Source of the DNA: Solirubrobacter ginsenosidimutans
Lineage (GTDB): Bacteria > Actinomycetota > Thermoleophilia > Solirubrobacterales > Solirubrobacteraceae
NCBI RefSeq assembly: GCF_027587205.1
Contig: NZ_JAPDOD010000107.1
Span: 1 to 6,731 of the forward strand
Direction: 5' to 3'
Length of the DNA: 6,731 bases
The notes beneath the pieces are model-generated. The model had not been told where the DNA came from. It searched no databases and worked only from the letters and a program-made list of their open reading frames with translations. The position numbers and the translations under genes are program-made. This document shows, piece after piece, positions 6,017-6,731 of the stretch (position 1 is its first letter; each line of letters opens with the position of its first letter).

Positions 6017-6731
6017 GTGTGCGCCGCGACGGTGCGGGCCGGGGTCGGCGCGTCGGCGAACTTCGTTAGTGCGTTCGCGCGGGCGAGGACGAGGATCGGC
6101 AGCGCGGCGCCGACGATCGCGAGCGCCGCGCGCGGGCTCGTGAGGGCGATGATCGCGGGCGCGAGCATCGCTCCCGCGCCCGTCGTCAGCCAGTACGAGC
6201 TCTCGATCACGCCGAACGCGCGGGCACGGACCCGGTCGTGCGCGATCCGCTGCAGCAGCGTGATCCCCGCCGACTCGACGAGTGCGTAGCCGACGCCGAG
6301 GATCAGCAGTGCGGCCAGCGCGCACGCGGGGCTCGGGAGGGCGGCGAGCGCGAGCAGCGGTGCGCCGATCAGCATGCCGCCGAGCGGGATCGAGGCACCG
6401 AGCCGGCCGGTGGCGAGCAGCTTGAGCGCGAACGCGCCGCCGGCGATCCCGCCGATCCCCCACGCGGCGTTCAGCCACCCGACGCCCGCGTCGCCGAGGT
6501 CGACGAGGTCGAGCGCGGTGACGACGACGAGCACGTCGACCATCCCCTCCACGAGGGTGGAGGCGGAGAGGACGCCGACGAGGAGGCGCAGGCGCCGGTC
6601 GCGCGCGACGACCCGCACGCCCGCCAGCGCGTCGTGGGCGGCCACGGCGACGAGGCGTTCGCGCGGCGCGCGGCGCGGAGCCGTCGCCGGCGTGCCCGGC
6701 TCGCCGGCCGGCGCCGGCACCCACCCGCGCG
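5986..6731 (-). CDS. MFS transporter, C-terminal half (runs off right edge)
   Basis: 247 codons are visible and the frame stays open to the window edge, so the GTG at 6720 is unlikely to be the start. Numbering from the first complete codon at 6729, a polar loop (1-48, proline- and arginine-rich) is followed by six hydrophobic segments at about 49-73, 81-104, 111-131, 136-159, 171-196 and 200-217. These match transmembrane helices 7-12 of a twelve-helix major facilitator. The stretch HDRVRARAFGVIES (164-177) fits the charged loop between helices 10 and 11. The layout resembles enterobactin/drug exporter-like MFS proteins, but the substrate is unknown. The cytoplasmic tail (218-247) is short. 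Transcription converges on the VOC gene with a 4-base stop overlap. Confidence 0.85.
   Translation of the reverse strand, partial: RGWVPAPAGEPGTPATAPRRAPRERLVAVAAHDALAGVRVVARDRRLRLLVGVLSASTLVEGMVDVLVVVTALDLVDLGDAGVGWLNAAWGIGGIAGGAFALKLLATGRLGASIPLGGMLIGAPLLALAALPSPACALAALLILGVGYALVESAGITLLQRIAHDRVRARAFGVIESSYWLTTGAGAMLAPAIIALTSPRAALAIVGAALPILVLARANALTKFADAPTPARTVAAHTERRELEPVL

Noticed and set aside
4913..6724. 603-codon minus-strand frame through the VOC gene and transporter
   Set aside because: It lies opposite the VOC gene and in another frame of the transporter; its arginine/alanine repeats are typical of out-of-frame GC-rich DNA.
1..6731. A novel defence or mobile system
   Set aside because: I looked for nuclease-plus-sensor pairs, integrases, transposases, toxin-antitoxin pairs and spaced repeats. 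The only nuclease is UvrC, and all genes fit chromosomal housekeeping or metabolic roles.

Overview
The window is GC-rich, with G or C dominating third codon positions and occasional non-ATG starts. It carries the uvrC-rapZ gene pair that is typical of Actinomycetota. A secreted TIM-barrel protein of a kind I associate with Solirubrobacterales (class Thermoleophilia, e.g. Conexibacter or Solirubrobacter relatives) lies beside it. The actinobacterial assignment is fairly safe. The order-level guess is from memory of family sequences, not from a search.

Layout, left to right. Positions 1-163 are less GC-rich and hold no gene I can recognise. Next comes a minus-strand pair read right to left: uvrC (2999 to 1104, excinuclease subunit C) and then rapZ (1096 to 164, P-loop RNase-adapter family), 7 bases apart and surely co-transcribed. 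A 70-base divergent gap (3000-3069) must hold the start signals for uvrC and for a plus-strand group of three genes. These are a secreted glycoside-hydrolase-like protein (3070-4008), a threonine-aldolase-family PLP enzyme (4034-5053, TTG start) and a two-domain VOC metalloenzyme of the ring-cleaving dioxygenase type (5054-5989). The last two abut as TAG-ATG and are probably translationally coupled. A minus-strand MFS transporter, present only as its C-terminal half, runs in from the right edge and ends at 5986, so its stop overlaps the VOC stop by 4 bases.

I found no mobile element, CRISPR array, RNA gene or obvious new defence system. The unexpected content is in small sequence signals. (1) uvrC contains an in-frame A-AAA-AAG heptamer with a Shine-Dalgarno-like GAGGG nine bases upstream and a -1-frame stop 15 codons later. 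This is the arrangement known from E. coli dnaX, and it would make a 451-residue UvrC lacking part of the second nuclease site and the HhH domain. (2) The start of the threonine aldolase gene lies in one hairpin (4017-4037) and is followed by a second perfect 11-bp inverted repeat inside the gene (4071-4100). (3) The convergent stops sit inside a long GC-rich inverted repeat (5976-6016) that could terminate transcription from both sides.

Functionally, uvrC is nucleotide excision repair and rapZ is a nucleotide-binding regulator. The plus-strand group looks metabolic or extracellular, with no evident link to repair.
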